A stretch of DNA of 56,051 nucleotides from an uncultured Gammaproteobacteria bacterium (lineage in GTDB: Bacteria > Pseudomonadota > Gammaproteobacteria > Nitrosococcales > Methylophagaceae): positions 1-56,051 of the forward strand of contig CAJQOM010000010.1 of assembly GCA_905479985.1 (NCBI GenBank), written 5' to 3'. Both the position numbers and the translations under genes were made by a program. The notes beneath the pieces are model-generated. The model did not search any database. It saw only the letters and a program-made list of their open reading frames with translations, and was not told the DNA's origin. Of the stretch, positions 44,308 through 54,147 are shown piece after piece (position 1 is the first letter of the stretch; every line of letters starts with the position of its first letter).

Positions 44308-45584
44308 TATGAGATAACCCCAGCGACATTATCCTCACGGATACGGACGGTCTTAATCGCATTCTCAGAGGTTTGAATGACTTCAATAACATAGTGATCG
44401 ATACGCAAGCTCACGTTAGGTTCTGGAATACTTTCTAAATACTCTATGATCAAGCCATTAATTGTTTTTGGCCCGTCAGTAGGTAATTGCCAATGGTTGT
44501 TTCGGTTGATTTCACGGATATTGGCTGAGCCATTGATAAGGTAGCTGCCATCTTCTTGTGGGTGAATATCTTTATCTTCGTCTAAATGATCATCAGTAAA
44601 CTCACCGACAATTTCACGGAAAATGTCCTCTAAGGTAATAAGGCCAATTAAATCGCCGTATTCATCAACAACAAGGCCTGTTCGGCGTCTATTACGTTGA
44701 AAGTGAATTAGCTGCGTATTGAGTGGTGTCCCTTCAGGTACAAAATAGGCCGACTTAATAATGCCATTAAGGGTGTCAATGGTTAAATTATCTTGTGCTA
44801 GCAGATGCAAAGCCTTACGCACATGCAAGATGCCGATGAGCTTATCAAGACTAGTTTCATAGACGGGCAGCCGCGTATTATCGCAATAAGACAATTGTTT
44901 AATAATCTCTGACAAAGGTGCATCGATATCGAGTCCGTCAATTTCATTTCGCGGTACCATCACGTCGTCGACAGTGACTTGCTCCAAATCTAAAATACTG
45001 ACCAGCATTCTTTTATGGCGTTTTGGAATCAGACCGCCAGCTTCTTTAAGCGCCATTCTTAATTCTTCGGTATTGATAGCATCAGACATGGCATCTTCGG
45101 GTTTAATACTGAAGAGATTGAGCAATTGATTAGTAATCAGATTCGTGAACCAAACCAGCGGGTAAAGCAAAACGAGCAGTGGTTTAAGCACAAAGCTGGC
45201 TGGAAAAGCAATGCGTTCAGGGTGTAGCGCGGCGAACGTTTTTGGCGTCACTTCAGCAAACAGCAGAATAATTAATGTGAGTGTAAAGGTAGCGATAACA
45301 ATGCCGTTTTCACCGAATAACTTAACGCCAATAATCGTCGCAATCGCCGATGCCAGAATATTAACAAAGTTATTACCCAATAAAATGAGGCCAATAAGAC
45401 GGTCGGGCCTGCTTAATAATTGGCTTGCGCGCATAGCGCCGGGGTGACCTTCTTGCTCTAAATGACGCAGACGATAACGATTCAAAGACATTAATGCGGT
45501 TTCCGAGCTCGAGAAAAAGGCCGAAAAAATCAATAAAATGAATAGAGTAAAGAATAATAGGGTGAGCGAAGTGCTTTCGAGCAT
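44307..45584 (-). CDS. corB: CorB/YfjD-type CNNM transporter (HlyC/CorC family)
   Basis: A 425-residue membrane protein. The N-terminal DUF21 membrane domain has FSAFFSSSETALMSLNRYRLRHLEQEG and LLFAEVTPKTFAALHPE. Next come a pair of CBS domains (about 190-320, with MVPRNEIDGLD and GLVVDEYGDLIGLITLEDI) and a C-terminal CorC_HlyC domain. CNNM/CorB proteins move Mg2+; E. coli YfjD (CorB) is the likely counterpart. It stands next to ypjD and ffh, the same neighbourhood as in E. coli. Confidence 0.9.
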   Translation of the reverse strand: MLESTSLTLLFFTLFILLIFSAFFSSSETALMSLNRYRLRHLEQEGHPGAMRASQLLSRPDRLIGLILLGNNFVNILASAIATIIGVKLFGENGIVIATFTLTLIILLFAEVTPKTFAALHPERIAFPASFVLKPLLVLLYPLVWFTNLITNQLLNLFSIKPEDAMSDAINTEELRMALKEAGGLIPKRHKRMLVSILDLEQVTVDDVMVPRNEIDGLDIDAPLSEIIKQLSYCDNTRLPVYETSLDKLIGILHVRKALHLLAQDNLTIDTLNGIIKSAYFVPEGTPLNTQLIHFQRNRRRTGLVVDEYGDLIGLITLEDIFREIVGEFTDDHLDEDKDIHPQEDGSYLINGSANIREINRNNHWQLPTDGPKTINGLIIEYLESIPEPNVSLRIDHYVIEVIQTSENAIKTVRIREDNVAGVIS

Positions 45585-45602
45585 GATGTGTTTTATAAAA
45601 GC

Positions 45603-46403
45603 CTATGGTTGAGACAAAATAAATTCAAACACGAATTTGCTACCAAAATAAGCTAAAACTAGAAATAAAAACCCGACCAAAGTCCATTTTATGGCAGTTT
45701 TCCCTCGCCAACCATATTGCCAGCGTCCCCAAATTAAGGTGGCAAAGACGCACCAAGCAATCAGTGATAACACTGTTTTATGAACAAGGTGCTGAGCAAA
45801 AATATCCTCGAGGAAAACAAATCCGGTGACTAACCCAACTGTCAGTAACAAAAAACCACCAAGGATTAGTTGAAATAGGCTGGTTTCCATCGATTGTAAA
45901 GGGGGCAATTGGCGCATGATGCCAGCCAATTGGCGTTGACGTATCTGTTGTTCTTGAATCGCCAGGACAACAGCCTGTATGGCCGCTAAGGTGAATAAAC
46001 TATACGCCGTTAGAGACAATAAAATATGCCATTCCAAGGCGGGAGAAGACAGACCTTCGACAGGGGTAGAAGGCATACTGGATTTAAGAATCAGCGTTAA
46101 AGCGACCAGAGGGTAAATCAAAATACCGGGATGGGCAGCATTGCCTTTTAAGCCTAATAAATAGGCAATGAATGCCATGATCCAAGCCGCAATCGTCATC
46201 GTGCTAAATAAACTGACATCCCAACCACCGGCAGCGCGCATCGTAAAGAAAATATCAGCACCATGAAAAATCAGCGCGAGTACGGTCAACAAGCCGACAG
46301 GTAAAGCCAATGAATGTGCTTTGCCACCTTGTACAAAATGGCGAATCAAGGCCACACTACAAACAAGGTAGAGCAATAAGGCAAGAGAGTTTGCAATAGC
46401 CAT
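45603..46403 (-). CDS. ypjD: CcsA/YpjD-like inner membrane protein
   Basis: A 266-residue protein with about eight membrane helices and the cytochrome-c-assembly (CcsA) family pattern: EWHILLSLTAYSLFTLAAIQAVVLAIQEQ and HKTVLSLIAWCVFATLIWG. It lacks the tryptophan-rich haem-handling motif of true CcsA/CcmC proteins, as expected for YpjD, which has been linked to magnesium homeostasis through CorB. It is on the same strand as corB with 18 bases between, so they are cotranscribed. The start is divergent from ffh. Confidence 0.85.
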   Translation of the reverse strand: MAIANSLALLLYLVCSVALIRHFVQGGKAHSLALPVGLLTVLALIFHGADIFFTMRAAGGWDVSLFSTMTIAAWIMAFIAYLLGLKGNAAHPGILIYPLVALTLILKSSMPSTPVEGLSSPALEWHILLSLTAYSLFTLAAIQAVVLAIQEQQIRQRQLAGIMRQLPPLQSMETSLFQLILGGFLLLTVGLVTGFVFLEDIFAQHLVHKTVLSLIAWCVFATLIWGRWQYGWRGKTAIKWTLVGFLFLVLAYFGSKFVFEFILSQP

Positions 46404-46494
46404 TAACAGCGTTCCATGTCACACAGTAAAATAGGGGTCATATCAGCATGATAAACGATGTAATCATAATCGCACTAATATATCAGTTATAATT

Positions 46495-46510
46495 GCAATA
46501 TCGCAATATC
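46495..46510. repeat. Tandem 8-bp repeat GCAATATC x2 before ffh
   Basis: The unit GCAATATC is present twice, followed by a third partial copy GCAATT, in the ypjD-ffh intergenic region. It may be incidental or a promoter feature. Confidence 0.5.
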
Positions 46511-46554
46511 GCAATTAACGTATTGATAGCAATCGACGAACAACAAGGTGAACC

Positions 46555-47922
46555 ATGTTTGATAGTTTAAGCGACCGCTTAGGAAGTACATTACAAAAGC
46601 TACGAGGCCAAGGCCGGTTAACAGAAAGCAATATTAAAGATAGCCTGCGTGAAGTGCGTATGGCATTACTTGAAGCCGATGTGGCGTTGCCCGTCGTAAA
46701 AGCGTTTATAGATCGTGTGAAAGAACGTGCGATGGGCCAAGATGTACTACGCAGCCTGACCCCTGGCCAAGCGCTTATCAAAGTCGTTAATGATGAATTG
46801 GTCGCGGTGATGGGTGATGCGAATGAGTCGCTAAACTTGAATATGCAACCACCGGCTGTGATCTTAATGGCGGGTTTACAAGGTGCAGGTAAAACAACCA
46901 GTGTCGCTAAATTAGCTAGATGGCTAAAAGAGAATCAGAAAAAATCAGTGATGGTAGCCAGTGCTGACGTCTACCGTCCTGCCGCTATTGAACAATTAAA
47001 AACATTGGCCGGCGAAGTTGAAGCGAACTTCTTTCCAAGTGACATTAGCCAAAAGCCCGTCGATATTGCTAAAGCAGCGGTGGCAGAAGCCAAACTTAAA
47101 TTCATCGACGTTGTCATCATTGATACCGCAGGTCGTTTAGCGATTGATGACGACATGATGGCTGAAATCAAACAGATTCACAGTGCGATTAACCCGATTG
47201 AAACCTTATTCACTGTTGATAGTATGACCGGGCAAGATGCGGCAGTGACAGCAGAAGCCTTTAATCAAGCATTACCACTGACCGGTGTGATTTTGACCAA
47301 AACAGATGGTGATGCCCGAGGTGGTGCAGCACTGTCAATTCGCCACATCACGGGCAAACCCATCAAGTTTATGGGTGTCGGTGAAAAAACAACGGCATTA
47401 GAACCTTTTCACCCTGATCGGGTGGTATCTCGTATTTTGGGCATGGGCGATGTTTTATCGTTGGTGGAAGAAGCCCAACAAAAAATGGATCAAGGTTCAG
47501 CTGAGAAATTAGCCAATAAGCTGAAAAAAGGCAAAAAATTTGATTTAGAAGATTTCCGCGATCAGTTACGCCAAATGGGCAATATGGGCGGCATTGGTTC
47601 GATGATGGACAAGTTACCCGGTATGGCAAATATCCCGGCTGCTGCCAAACAACAAGTAAATGACAAAGAGTTAGGTCGGCTGGAAGTTATTATTAATTCA
47701 ATGACGATTAAAGAACGTCAGCGGCCAGATATTATCAAAGGATCACGAAAAAAGCGCATTGCAGCAGGTTGTGGCATGCAAATTCAAGATGTAAACCGCT
47801 TGTTAAAACAGTTTGCTCAAATGCAAAAAATGATGAAGAAAATGAGTCAGAAGGGCGGCATGGCTAAGATGATGCGTGGTTTAGGCGGACGTTTTCCATC
47901 AGGCGGCGGTATGCCTTTTTAG
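46555..47922 (+). CDS. ffh: Signal recognition particle protein Ffh
   Basis: A 455-residue SRP GTPase that binds signal peptides and 4.5S RNA. N domain about 1-90. The G domain has GLQGAGKTT (107-115), DTAGRL and TKTDGDARGG. The C-terminal M domain is Met-rich (MKKMSQKGGMAKMMRG). The length is standard. It begins the ffh-rpsP-rimM-trmD-rplS block, with its 3' gap of 85 bases probably holding a separate promoter or leader for rpsP. Confidence 0.95.
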   Translation: MFDSLSDRLGSTLQKLRGQGRLTESNIKDSLREVRMALLEADVALPVVKAFIDRVKERAMGQDVLRSLTPGQALIKVVNDELVAVMGDANESLNLNMQPPAVILMAGLQGAGKTTSVAKLARWLKENQKKSVMVASADVYRPAAIEQLKTLAGEVEANFFPSDISQKPVDIAKAAVAEAKLKFIDVVIIDTAGRLAIDDDMMAEIKQIHSAINPIETLFTVDSMTGQDAAVTAEAFNQALPLTGVILTKTDGDARGGAALSIRHITGKPIKFMGVGEKTTALEPFHPDRVVSRILGMGDVLSLVEEAQQKMDQGSAEKLANKLKKGKKFDLEDFRDQLRQMGNMGGIGSMMDKLPGMANIPAAAKQQVNDKELGRLEVIINSMTIKERQRPDIIKGSRKKRIAAGCGMQIQDVNRLLKQFAQMQKMMKKMSQKGGMAKMMRGLGGRFPSGGGMPF

Positions 47923-48007
47923 AACAAGTCGAACTTAAGCTTTTCAAACGCAAGATAAGTGCGTAAAATGCTTCTGTTTTTCGCTCCCGTTTTGAACAGG
48001 CAGAAAT

Positions 48008-48256
48008 ATGGTCACAATTAGAATGTCTCGCAGTGGTGCTAAGAAGCGCCCTTATTATAATGTTGTAGTCGCTGACTCACGTAACAAACGTGATGGCCGT
48101 TGCATCGAACGTGTTGGTTTCTTTAATCCATTGGCTCAAGGTCAAGAAGAAACATTACGTTTAGATTTGGAACGTATTACACATTGGATCAGCTTAGGCG
48201 CACAGACATCAGATCGTGTTGCCAGCTTGATCGTAAAAGCGCAGAAAGCAGCATAG
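48008..48256 (+). CDS. rpsP: 30S ribosomal protein S16
   Basis: An 82-residue bS16 starting [31 protein letters not shown], the conserved N-terminus of the family. It is the first gene of the rpsP-rimM-trmD-rplS operon, 20 bases before rimM. Confidence 0.96.
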   Translation: MVTIRMSRSGAKKRPYYNVVVADSRNKRDGRCIERVGFFNPLAQGQEETLRLDLERITHWISLGAQTSDRVASLIVKAQKAA

Positions 48257-48276
48257 ATAAGTTTTAAGGCATCGGC

Positions 48277-48795
48277 ATGGTCACTTCCGAGGAATTTATC
48301 CCGGTTGGTAAAATTGCCGGTGTCTTTGGGATTAAAGGGTGGATGAAAGTCTTTTCATACACCGATCCCAGAAAAAATATATTAAGTTATTCACCACTTT
48401 ATCTTTCAGTGAAAGGCGAGTGGGTAGAAGCGAAAGTGTCCAAGGGGCGTGTACAAGGTAAAGGGATTGTCATTGCATTAGAGAATGTGACGAATCCAGA
48501 ACAAGTTTTACCGTTAATTGGCACGGCTTTGGCCATAAAGAAAACACAATTAAAGCCGAATGATTTAGACGAATTTTATTGGTCAGAATTAACCGGCTTG
48601 ACAGTGGTTAACTTGGATAAGGTAGTGTTAGGCCAAGTTGATAGCATTGTGGAAACCGGTGCACATGATGTGCTGGTGGTGAAAGACAAAGAACAAAAGA
48701 CGCGGCGTTTGATTCCATTTGTATTGGAAGAGATCGTTCAAAAAGTTGACTTAGATGGCGGGTTTATTGAAGTCGATTGGGAAAGTGATTATTGA
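48277..48795 (+). CDS. rimM: 16S rRNA maturation factor RimM
   Basis: A 172-residue protein with the RimM domain (VGKIAGVFGIKGWMKVFSYTDP) and a C-terminal PRC-barrel-like domain (LDEFYWSELTGLTV...LIPFVLEEIVQKVDLDGGFIEVDW). It aids late assembly of the 30S subunit by acting on S19. It lies second in the rpsP operon. Confidence 0.95.
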   Translation: MVTSEEFIPVGKIAGVFGIKGWMKVFSYTDPRKNILSYSPLYLSVKGEWVEAKVSKGRVQGKGIVIALENVTNPEQVLPLIGTALAIKKTQLKPNDLDEFYWSELTGLTVVNLDKVVLGQVDSIVETGAHDVLVVKDKEQKTRRLIPFVLEEIVQKVDLDGGFIEVDWESDY

Positions 48796-48807
48796 GGTAA
48801 CAAGAGC

Positions 48808-49554
48808 ATGCGCATTGGTGTAGTGTCATTGTTTCCTCAGATGTTTGATGCAATAACGGAATATGGTGTAACAGGTCGGGCAGTAAAAGATGACTTGTTA
48901 ATGCTAAATTACTGGAATCCACGTGATTTCACGCAGGATAAGCATAAAACAGTAGATGATAGGCCTTATGGTGGCGGCCCAGGCATGGTGATGAAAGTTG
49001 AACCATTGCAACAGGCTATCCAAGCTGCAAAACAGCAGCTAGGTCAGCAGACGAAAGTGATTGCGTTGTCGCCGCAAGGTCGACGATTAGATCAACAAGG
49101 TTTGCAAGAATTGGCAACAAGAGAAGCAATGATCTTAGTTGCAGGACGTTATGAAGGCATTGATGAACGTCTAATAGAACAAGAGGTAGATGAGGAATGG
49201 TCAATAGGTGACTATGTTCTCAGCGGGGGAGAGCTTGCCGCCATGGTGATGGTTGATGGCGTAGCAAGGTTATTACCCGGTGTGTTAGGTGATGAAGAGT
49301 CGGCACAACAAGACTCTTTTATGGCGGGTCTATTAGACCACCCACATTACACACGACCAGAAAATTTGGCAGATCAGACTGTGCCTAGCGTGTTATTAGG
49401 CGGTGATCACAAGGCGATACGACAGTGGCGTCTTAAACAGTCGATAGGACGAACGTGGTTAAGGCGACCTGACTTATTAGCAGTGATGACACTGGATGAT
49501 GAGCAGACCGTATTATTAGAACAATTTATTGCCGAGTGGCAAGAAGAGCAGTAG
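48808..49554 (+). CDS. trmD: tRNA (guanine-N1)-methyltransferase TrmD
   Basis: A 248-residue SPOUT methyltransferase that makes m1G37 in t[29 protein letters not shown] starts the protein. [17 protein letters not shown], the SAM knot [30 protein letters not shown] and the C-terminal [10 protein letters not shown] are present. The length is standard. It lies third in the operon, 18 bases before rplS. Confidence 0.96.
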   Translation: MRIGVVSLFPQMFDAITEYGVTGRAVKDDLLMLNYWNPRDFTQDKHKTVDDRPYGGGPGMVMKVEPLQQAIQAAKQQLGQQTKVIALSPQGRRLDQQGLQELATREAMILVAGRYEGIDERLIEQEVDEEWSIGDYVLSGGELAAMVMVDGVARLLPGVLGDEESAQQDSFMAGLLDHPHYTRPENLADQTVPSVLLGGDHKAIRQWRLKQSIGRTWLRRPDLLAVMTLDDEQTVLLEQFIAEWQEEQ

Positions 49555-49572
49555 GAATTTAGGAGTAGAACA

Positions 49573-49920
49573 ATGAGTAATATTATTGAGCAGCTAAATG
49601 CTGAACAAATGAGACAGGACATTCCTGCATTTTCTTCAGGTGATACTGTTGTCGTCAAAGTAAAAATTAAAGAGGGTGACCGTGAGCGTGAGCAAGCCTT
49701 TGAAGGCGTTGTTATTGCAAAACGCAATCGTGGTATTCACTCAGCTTTCACAGTGCGTAAAATTTCAAATGGTGAAGGTGTTGAGCGTGTTTTCCAAACA
49801 CATAGCTTAGCGCTTGCAAGCATAGAAGTGATTCGCCGTGGTGATGTTCGTCGCGCGAAATTATATTACTTGCGTGGATTGACTGGTAAAGCAGCACGTA
49901 TTAAAGAAAAACTAGCTTAA
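49573..49920 (+). CDS. rplS: 50S ribosomal protein L19
   Basis: A 115-residue bL19 with [69 protein letters not shown] and [22 protein letters not shown], all family hallmarks. It ends the operon before a strong terminator. Confidence 0.96.
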   Translation: MSNIIEQLNAEQMRQDIPAFSSGDTVVVKVKIKEGDREREQAFEGVVIAKRNRGIHSAFTVRKISNGEGVERVFQTHSLALASIEVIRRGDVRRAKLYYLRGLTGKAARIKEKLA

Positions 49921-49960
49921 GTTCAATGTACGCCAAATAAGGCGTGCTTGGCTGAATGAG

Positions 49961-49994
49961 AAGGGCGTAGCTGTCAACAGCTGCGCCCTTTTTT
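49961..49994 (+). terminator. Rho-independent terminator of the rpsP-rplS operon
   Basis: The stem AAGGGCG-T-AGCTG (49961-49973) / CAGCT-G-CGCCCTT (49978-49990) with a TCAA loop and a T-run (49989-49994) gives a strong intrinsic terminator 40 bases after rplS. It ends just before the ogt ATG region. Confidence 0.92.
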
Positions 49995-50030
49995 GTGGCA
50001 GTAATTTCAATCGACTTTCGGTATGATGGA

Positions 50031-50519
50031 ATGATGACAGAATCACAACAGATAGTCCTGCCACTACCTTACGGGCCAATCAAGCAACTATTATTGGTGA
50101 TCAGTCAGGACACGCTACAAAGTATTTCCATGAGTTTTGAGCATCAAGCAATAACAGCATCATCCGCTACGATACCTGCACAATTAAGCGATATTGCCCA
50201 ACAACTCTGCCAATATAGCAAACAAGCCCATAATAATTGGTCCATCGATTTTCCTGAGACAGGAACAGATTTTCAGCGACGGGTTTGGCGCTATTTACAA
50301 ACCATTCCGATGGGCACAACGCAAAGATACGGCGAAGTAGCCAAGGCACTCAATAGCTCAGCAAGAGCTGTTGGCAATGCGTGTCGTGCTAACCCTTATT
50401 TATTAGTGGTTCCGTGTCACCGCGTGGTTAAGAGTAACAATATCGGGGGATTTGGGGGCAAAATTGATGGTGAAGCGATTGCGATAAAACAGTGGCTATT
50501 GGCACATGAAAGAGAGTAA
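50031..50519 (+). CDS. ogt: Methylated-DNA--protein-cysteine methyltransferase Ogt
   Basis: About 162 residues. The DNA-binding and transfer domain has FQRRVWRYLQTIPMGTTQRYGEVAKAL, AVGNACRANP and the acceptor PCHRVV (Cys-129), followed by GGFGGKIDGEAIA. It directly repairs O6-alkylguanine by transferring the alkyl group to its own cysteine. I use ATG 50031 and not GTG 49995, which sits inside the preceding terminator; ATG 50034 is equally possible. Its end overlaps xerD by 14 bp. Confidence 0.92.
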   Translation: MMTESQQIVLPLPYGPIKQLLLVISQDTLQSISMSFEHQAITASSATIPAQLSDIAQQLCQYSKQAHNNWSIDFPETGTDFQRRVWRYLQTIPMGTTQRYGEVAKALNSSARAVGNACRANPYLLVVPCHRVVKSNNIGGFGGKIDGEAIAIKQWLLAHERE

Positions 50520-51414
50520 AGGCGTTGATTTCCCGGTTTACTTACAACCTTTTTTAGATAGTTTGTGGTTAGAATCAGGCTTGAGTAAAAATACAGTTGA
50601 AGCTTACCAACGCGACTTATTGGCTTTTGCCGCTTGGTTAAACCAAGACGACATTACCTTATCAACCGCAACGCGTGACGATATTTTGCGTTATCAAGGT
50701 GTGCGCTTACGAGAAAGTCGCAAAGCCCGCAGCGAAGCACGCTTATTATCGAGTCTAAGACGCTTTTATCGCTATCTGTGTAGAGAAGAGATACGTGAGT
50801 CAGATCCGACAACACAGATCGAATCACCACAGCTAGGCCGTCCTTTACCTGAAGGCTTAACTGAGCAAGAGGTCGAAAAACTATTAGAACAGCCAGATAT
50901 TGAACAGAACTTAGGCTTACGTGATAGAACCATGTTGGAAGTGCTTTATGCGACGGGCTTACGCGTGTCTGAATTAGTGACATTGACCATTGAGCAATTG
51001 AATATGCGTCAAGGCTTAATTCGTTGTGTCGGCAAAGGTAATAAAGAGCGCCTAGTGCCCTTAGGCGAAGTCGCATTAGATTGGCTTCAGCAATACCTCC
51101 TAGAAGCAAGGCCGCTCTTATTATTAGGCCATGTTAGCGAAGATCTGTTTCCAACTCGGCGCGGTAAATCGATGACACGGCAAGCGTTTTGGTATTTGAT
51201 TAAGCGATATGCACAACAAGCCGAGATCGAAAAGCATCTGTCTCCTCATACCTTGCGTCATGCCTTTGCTACGCATTTACTCAATCACGGTGCAGATCTA
51301 CGTGTCGTGCAATTATTGTTAGGGCATTCAGACTTGTCGACCACGCAAATCTATACTCATGTTGCACGCGAAAGGCTTAAATCTCTTCATGCCGATCATC
51401 ACCCTAGGGCCTAG
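50506..51414 (+). CDS. xerD: Tyrosine recombinase XerD
   Basis: A 302-residue site-specific recombinase with an N-terminal core-binding domain (1-110) and a C-terminal catalytic domain. Catalytic residues are R153 (GLRVSEL), a lysine in GKGNKERLVP, H248 and R251 (SPHTLRHAFATHLL), H274 (LLGHSDLSTTQ) and Y283. The length and LSTTQIYTHV ending are typical of XerD, which resolves chromosome dimers with XerC at dif under FtsK control. It starts inside the end of ogt and is 44 bases from yajQ. Confidence 0.92.
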   Translation: MKESKGVDFPVYLQPFLDSLWLESGLSKNTVEAYQRDLLAFAAWLNQDDITLSTATRDDILRYQGVRLRESRKARSEARLLSSLRRFYRYLCREEIRESDPTTQIESPQLGRPLPEGLTEQEVEKLLEQPDIEQNLGLRDRTMLEVLYATGLRVSELVTLTIEQLNMRQGLIRCVGKGNKERLVPLGEVALDWLQQYLLEARPLLLLGHVSEDLFPTRRGKSMTRQAFWYLIKRYAQQAEIEKHLSPHTLRHAFATHLLNHGADLRVVQLLLGHSDLSTTQIYTHVARERLKSLHADHHPRA

Positions 51415-51458
51415 CAGTGATAAAATTATGGAATTATGGAATATGAGAGGAAAAGATA

Positions 51459-51944
51459 ATGCCGGCATTTGATATTGTTTCTGAAGTGGATCAGCATGAA
51501 TTAACTAACGCCGTTGATCAAACAAACCGAGAACTGGCAAACCGCTTTGATTTCCGTGGCAGCGATGCCAAGGTTGAACAAGCAAGCAAAGTACTGACCT
51601 TATTTGCTGACAGTGATTTTCAATTAGATCAATTACAGGATATTTTACGGCTGAAACTGGTCAAACGAAAAGTAGAAGTCAGTTGTTTAGAAATTAAAGA
51701 TCCCGTCGGGCAAGGAAAAATGCGTAAGCAGGACGTCATAGTACGAGAAGGTATCGACCAAGACTTATCCCGAAAAATCGTCAAGTTAGTGAAAGAAAGC
51801 AAAATTAAAGTGCAAGTGGCGGTACAAGGAGAAAGCGTCCGCGTTACAGGTAAAAAGCGAGATGATTTACAACAAGTAATGGCTTTATTAAGAGGCAATG
51901 ACAGTTTAGAAATGCCCTTACAGTTTAATAATTTTAGAGATTAA
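51459..51944 (+). CDS. yajQ: YajQ family cyclic di-nucleotide-binding protein
   Basis: A 161-residue protein, [34 protein letters not shown] at the start and [10 protein letters not shown] at the end, the signature of YajQ. These proteins bind tRNA/nucleotides, and in some species c-di-GMP, acting as regulators. It is followed 12 bases later by the DsbC gene. Confidence 0.95.
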   Translation: MPAFDIVSEVDQHELTNAVDQTNRELANRFDFRGSDAKVEQASKVLTLFADSDFQLDQLQDILRLKLVKRKVEVSCLEIKDPVGQGKMRKQDVIVREGIDQDLSRKIVKLVKESKIKVQVAVQGESVRVTGKKRDDLQQVMALLRGNDSLEMPLQFNNFRD

Positions 51945-51956
51945 AAAGGATCCACA

Positions 51957-52661
51957 ATGTTAAAACGTTATCTGGTCTTATTGGCCGTATTCACATGGAC
52001 GGGTCTTGCGCATGCAGATGCGGCATTAAAAGCCAAACTTGAGGCGTTATTACCGGGCATGGTGGTAGAAAGCATGGCGCCTTTAGATAACACGGGCTTT
52101 TTTGAAGCGGTGGTAGATGGCCAAGTCGTTTATTTTTCTAAAGATGCGCGTTATGTCTTTCAAGGAGAGGTGATCGCGTTAGAGACGCGCCAAAATATTA
52201 CCGAGCTAAAACAAGCTGGTATTAAAAAGACAGCATTAGCGGCGTTAAATGAAGATGACATGATTGTGTTTGAACCGAAAAAAACAGAACATACATTGAC
52301 TGTTTTTACCGATATTGATTGTGGTTACTGCCGTAAGTTACATCAACAAATGTCAGAATATAATGAGTTAGGAATTAAAATTCGTTATATGGCTTTCCCG
52401 CGCTCAGGCCCGAACACTGATTCTTTTAATAAGGCGGTGAATGTATGGTGTGCCGAAGATCGCCAACAAGCGATGACGGATTCAAAATCGGGTAGTAGCC
52501 TTAAAAGTGAAACGTGTGTAAACCCGGTAGCAGCGCATTTTGAAGCTGGGCGTCGTTTGGGCGTGACAGGAACACCAGCGCTATTTTTAGAGTCGGGTGA
52601 ATTACTACCGGGTTATATTCCGCCGAAACGTTTAAAAGAAATCTTAGATAAAAAAGCTTAA
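51957..52661 (+). CDS. dsbC: Thiol:disulfide interchange protein DsbC
   Basis: A 234-residue periplasmic protein with a signal peptide (LAHA-DA, residue 20) and an N-terminal dimerisation region. A thioredoxin domain carries the active site CGYC (122-125) in FTDIDCGYCRKLH and a cis-Pro in GVTGTPALFL. It corrects wrong disulfides; two further cysteines (in VWCAE and ETCVN) match the structural disulfide of DsbC. It overlaps the end of lpxH on the other strand by 4 bp. Confidence 0.92.
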   Translation: MLKRYLVLLAVFTWTGLAHADAALKAKLEALLPGMVVESMAPLDNTGFFEAVVDGQVVYFSKDARYVFQGEVIALETRQNITELKQAGIKKTALAALNEDDMIVFEPKKTEHTLTVFTDIDCGYCRKLHQQMSEYNELGIKIRYMAFPRSGPNTDSFNKAVNVWCAEDRQQAMTDSKSGSSLKSETCVNPVAAHFEAGRRLGVTGTPALFLESGELLPGYIPPKRLKEILDKKA

Positions 52662-53401
52662 ATCAAGCGTAATGTTGACGCAGCCTCAGGGCTGCGTTGA
52701 TCGAACAATTGTAACTGGTAGCCATCAAATAAGATAAAGCTAGGGGTCAGTTGCCAATCACCCAAAACAATCCGGAAAGCGCTATTGCCTAAGTCATGGA
52801 TAGCAGGGCGATGGGTATGACCATGAAGTAAGTATTGGACATGGTACTTTTCCATCACTCGGCTAACCTCATCATGGTTGACATCCATAATCATGGCCGT
52901 TTTATGTTGCTTTTGCTCACGACTTTTTTGTTTAATTTTATCGGAGATACCTTGTCGGTAACTGGCTGATAAAAATAAGAAACACCACTGTAAGAAACGA
53001 TTACGACTCCAACGTCGATATCGTTGATAACTGACATCATCAATACACAAACTATCACCGTGCATTAACAATACGTCATGACCCGCTAAATTAATTTTAG
53101 TCGGGTCAGTGAGTAATGTCATACCACAGCGTTTGGTGAAAGCTTTACCTATCATAAAGTCACGGTTGCCGACCATCAGATAACTGCTGATGCCAACCTG
53201 ATGTAATGCCTGTAACTGATTAACCAATGGTTCAAATTCGTCGGACACGATATCGTCGCCTAACCAGGTATTAAATAGGTCACCGAGGATATAAAGTTGG
53301 TCAATGTTAGGGGCTTGTTCTACTAAAAAATCGACCGTAAGTTGAATCAACTCGGGCTGAGCTGGACTCAGATGTAAATCTGAAATAAATAATGTCGACA
53401 T
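52658..53401 (-). CDS. lpxH: UDP-2,3-diacylglucosamine diphosphatase LpxH
   Basis: A 247-residue calcineurin-like phosphoesterase of lipid A synthesis. Metal-binding motifs in order are SDLHL, ILGDLFNTWLGDD, GNRDFM, LMHGDSLC and HGHTHRP. It makes lipid X from UDP-2,3-diacylglucosamine at the inner membrane, so the cell has a Gram-negative envelope. It follows the cyclophilin gene on the same strand (54 bases between). Confidence 0.94.
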   Translation of the reverse strand: MSTLFISDLHLSPAQPELIQLTVDFLVEQAPNIDQLYILGDLFNTWLGDDIVSDEFEPLVNQLQALHQVGISSYLMVGNRDFMIGKAFTKRCGMTLLTDPTKINLAGHDVLLMHGDSLCIDDVSYQRYRRWSRNRFLQWCFLFLSASYRQGISDKIKQKSREQKQHKTAMIMDVNHDEVSRVMEKYHVQYLLHGHTHRPAIHDLGNSAFRIVLGDWQLTPSFILFDGYQLQLFDQRSPEAASTLRLI

Positions 53402-53412
53402 AAATTAAAGTA

Positions 53413-53442
53413 GCCCCTTAAATAGCAATGCTAAAAAGGGGC
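53413..53442 (-). terminator. Hairpin between cyclophilin and lpxH genes
   Basis: Arms GCCCCTT (53413-53419) and AAGGGGC (53436-53442) form a stem with a partly structured 16-base loop, positioned just after the cyclophilin stop. The following T-run is short, so termination is probably partial and lpxH may still be read from the upstream gene. Confidence 0.5.
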
Positions 53443-53455
53443 GTAATATTCAAAA

Positions 53456-54037
53456 TTAGTCGACAACAGTCGCGCTTTGAATCACGACATCATCAGTCGG
53501 CACGTCTTGGTGACCACCACGTGAACCGGTACTGACAGCTCGGATCTCATCAACGATATCCATACCTTCAACAACCTGAGCGAAGACAGCGTAACCCCAC
53601 CCATCACGATTTTCACCACGGAAGTTTAAAAAGTCATTATCAACCGTATTGATGAAAAATTGTGCGGTGGCTGAATGTGGGTCGCCGGTTCTTGCCATAG
53701 CAAGTGAACCACGGACATTGGTTAAGCCATTATTAGCTTCATTTTCAATAGGGTCATTAACGGTTTTTTGATCAAAGTTTTCGTCAAAACCACCGCCTTG
53801 TACCATAAAATCTTTGATGACCCGATGAAAAATAGTGCCGTCATAAAAGCCACTTTCGACATAGCTTAAAAAATTAGCGGTGGTATTGGGTGCTTTATCG
53901 GCATTGAGTTCGATGACAATATCACCATGAGAAGTAGCGAGTTTAACTTTTGGCAAAGCATTGCCTCCTTCGGCATAAACGGTAAATGAAATAAGGGTGA
54001 ATAACAGTGGCGCCAAGTAACGAAAAAAGTGTTTCAT
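53456..54037 (-). CDS. ppiA: Periplasmic cyclophilin-type peptidyl-prolyl isomerase
   Basis: A 193-residue protein with a signal peptide (FTVYA-EGG, about residue 22) and a cyclophilin domain: [74 protein letters not shown] and [16 protein letters not shown], all characteristic. It speeds proline isomerisation in exported proteins. Its gene is divergent from cysS. Confidence 0.93.
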   Translation of the reverse strand: MKHFFRYLAPLLFTLISFTVYAEGGNALPKVKLATSHGDIVIELNADKAPNTTANFLSYVESGFYDGTIFHRVIKDFMVQGGGFDENFDQKTVNDPIENEANNGLTNVRGSLAMARTGDPHSATAQFFINTVDNDFLNFRGENRDGWGYAVFAQVVEGMDIVDEIRAVSTGSRGGHQDVPTDDVVIQSATVVD

Positions 54038-54147
54038 ACAATTTGGATCCAGAGATTAATAGCAAAGTCGCTATGATAGTGTAAATAAGCAGTTAAGTGG
54101 AGTGTTTCAGCTACTTTTAAATTCCAACATCACGTAAAATATTCGTC

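Noticed and set aside
49995-50030. GTG start extending Ogt by 12 residues
   Set aside because: This codon lies at the end of the rplS terminator, so a transcript beginning there would not carry a ribosome site.
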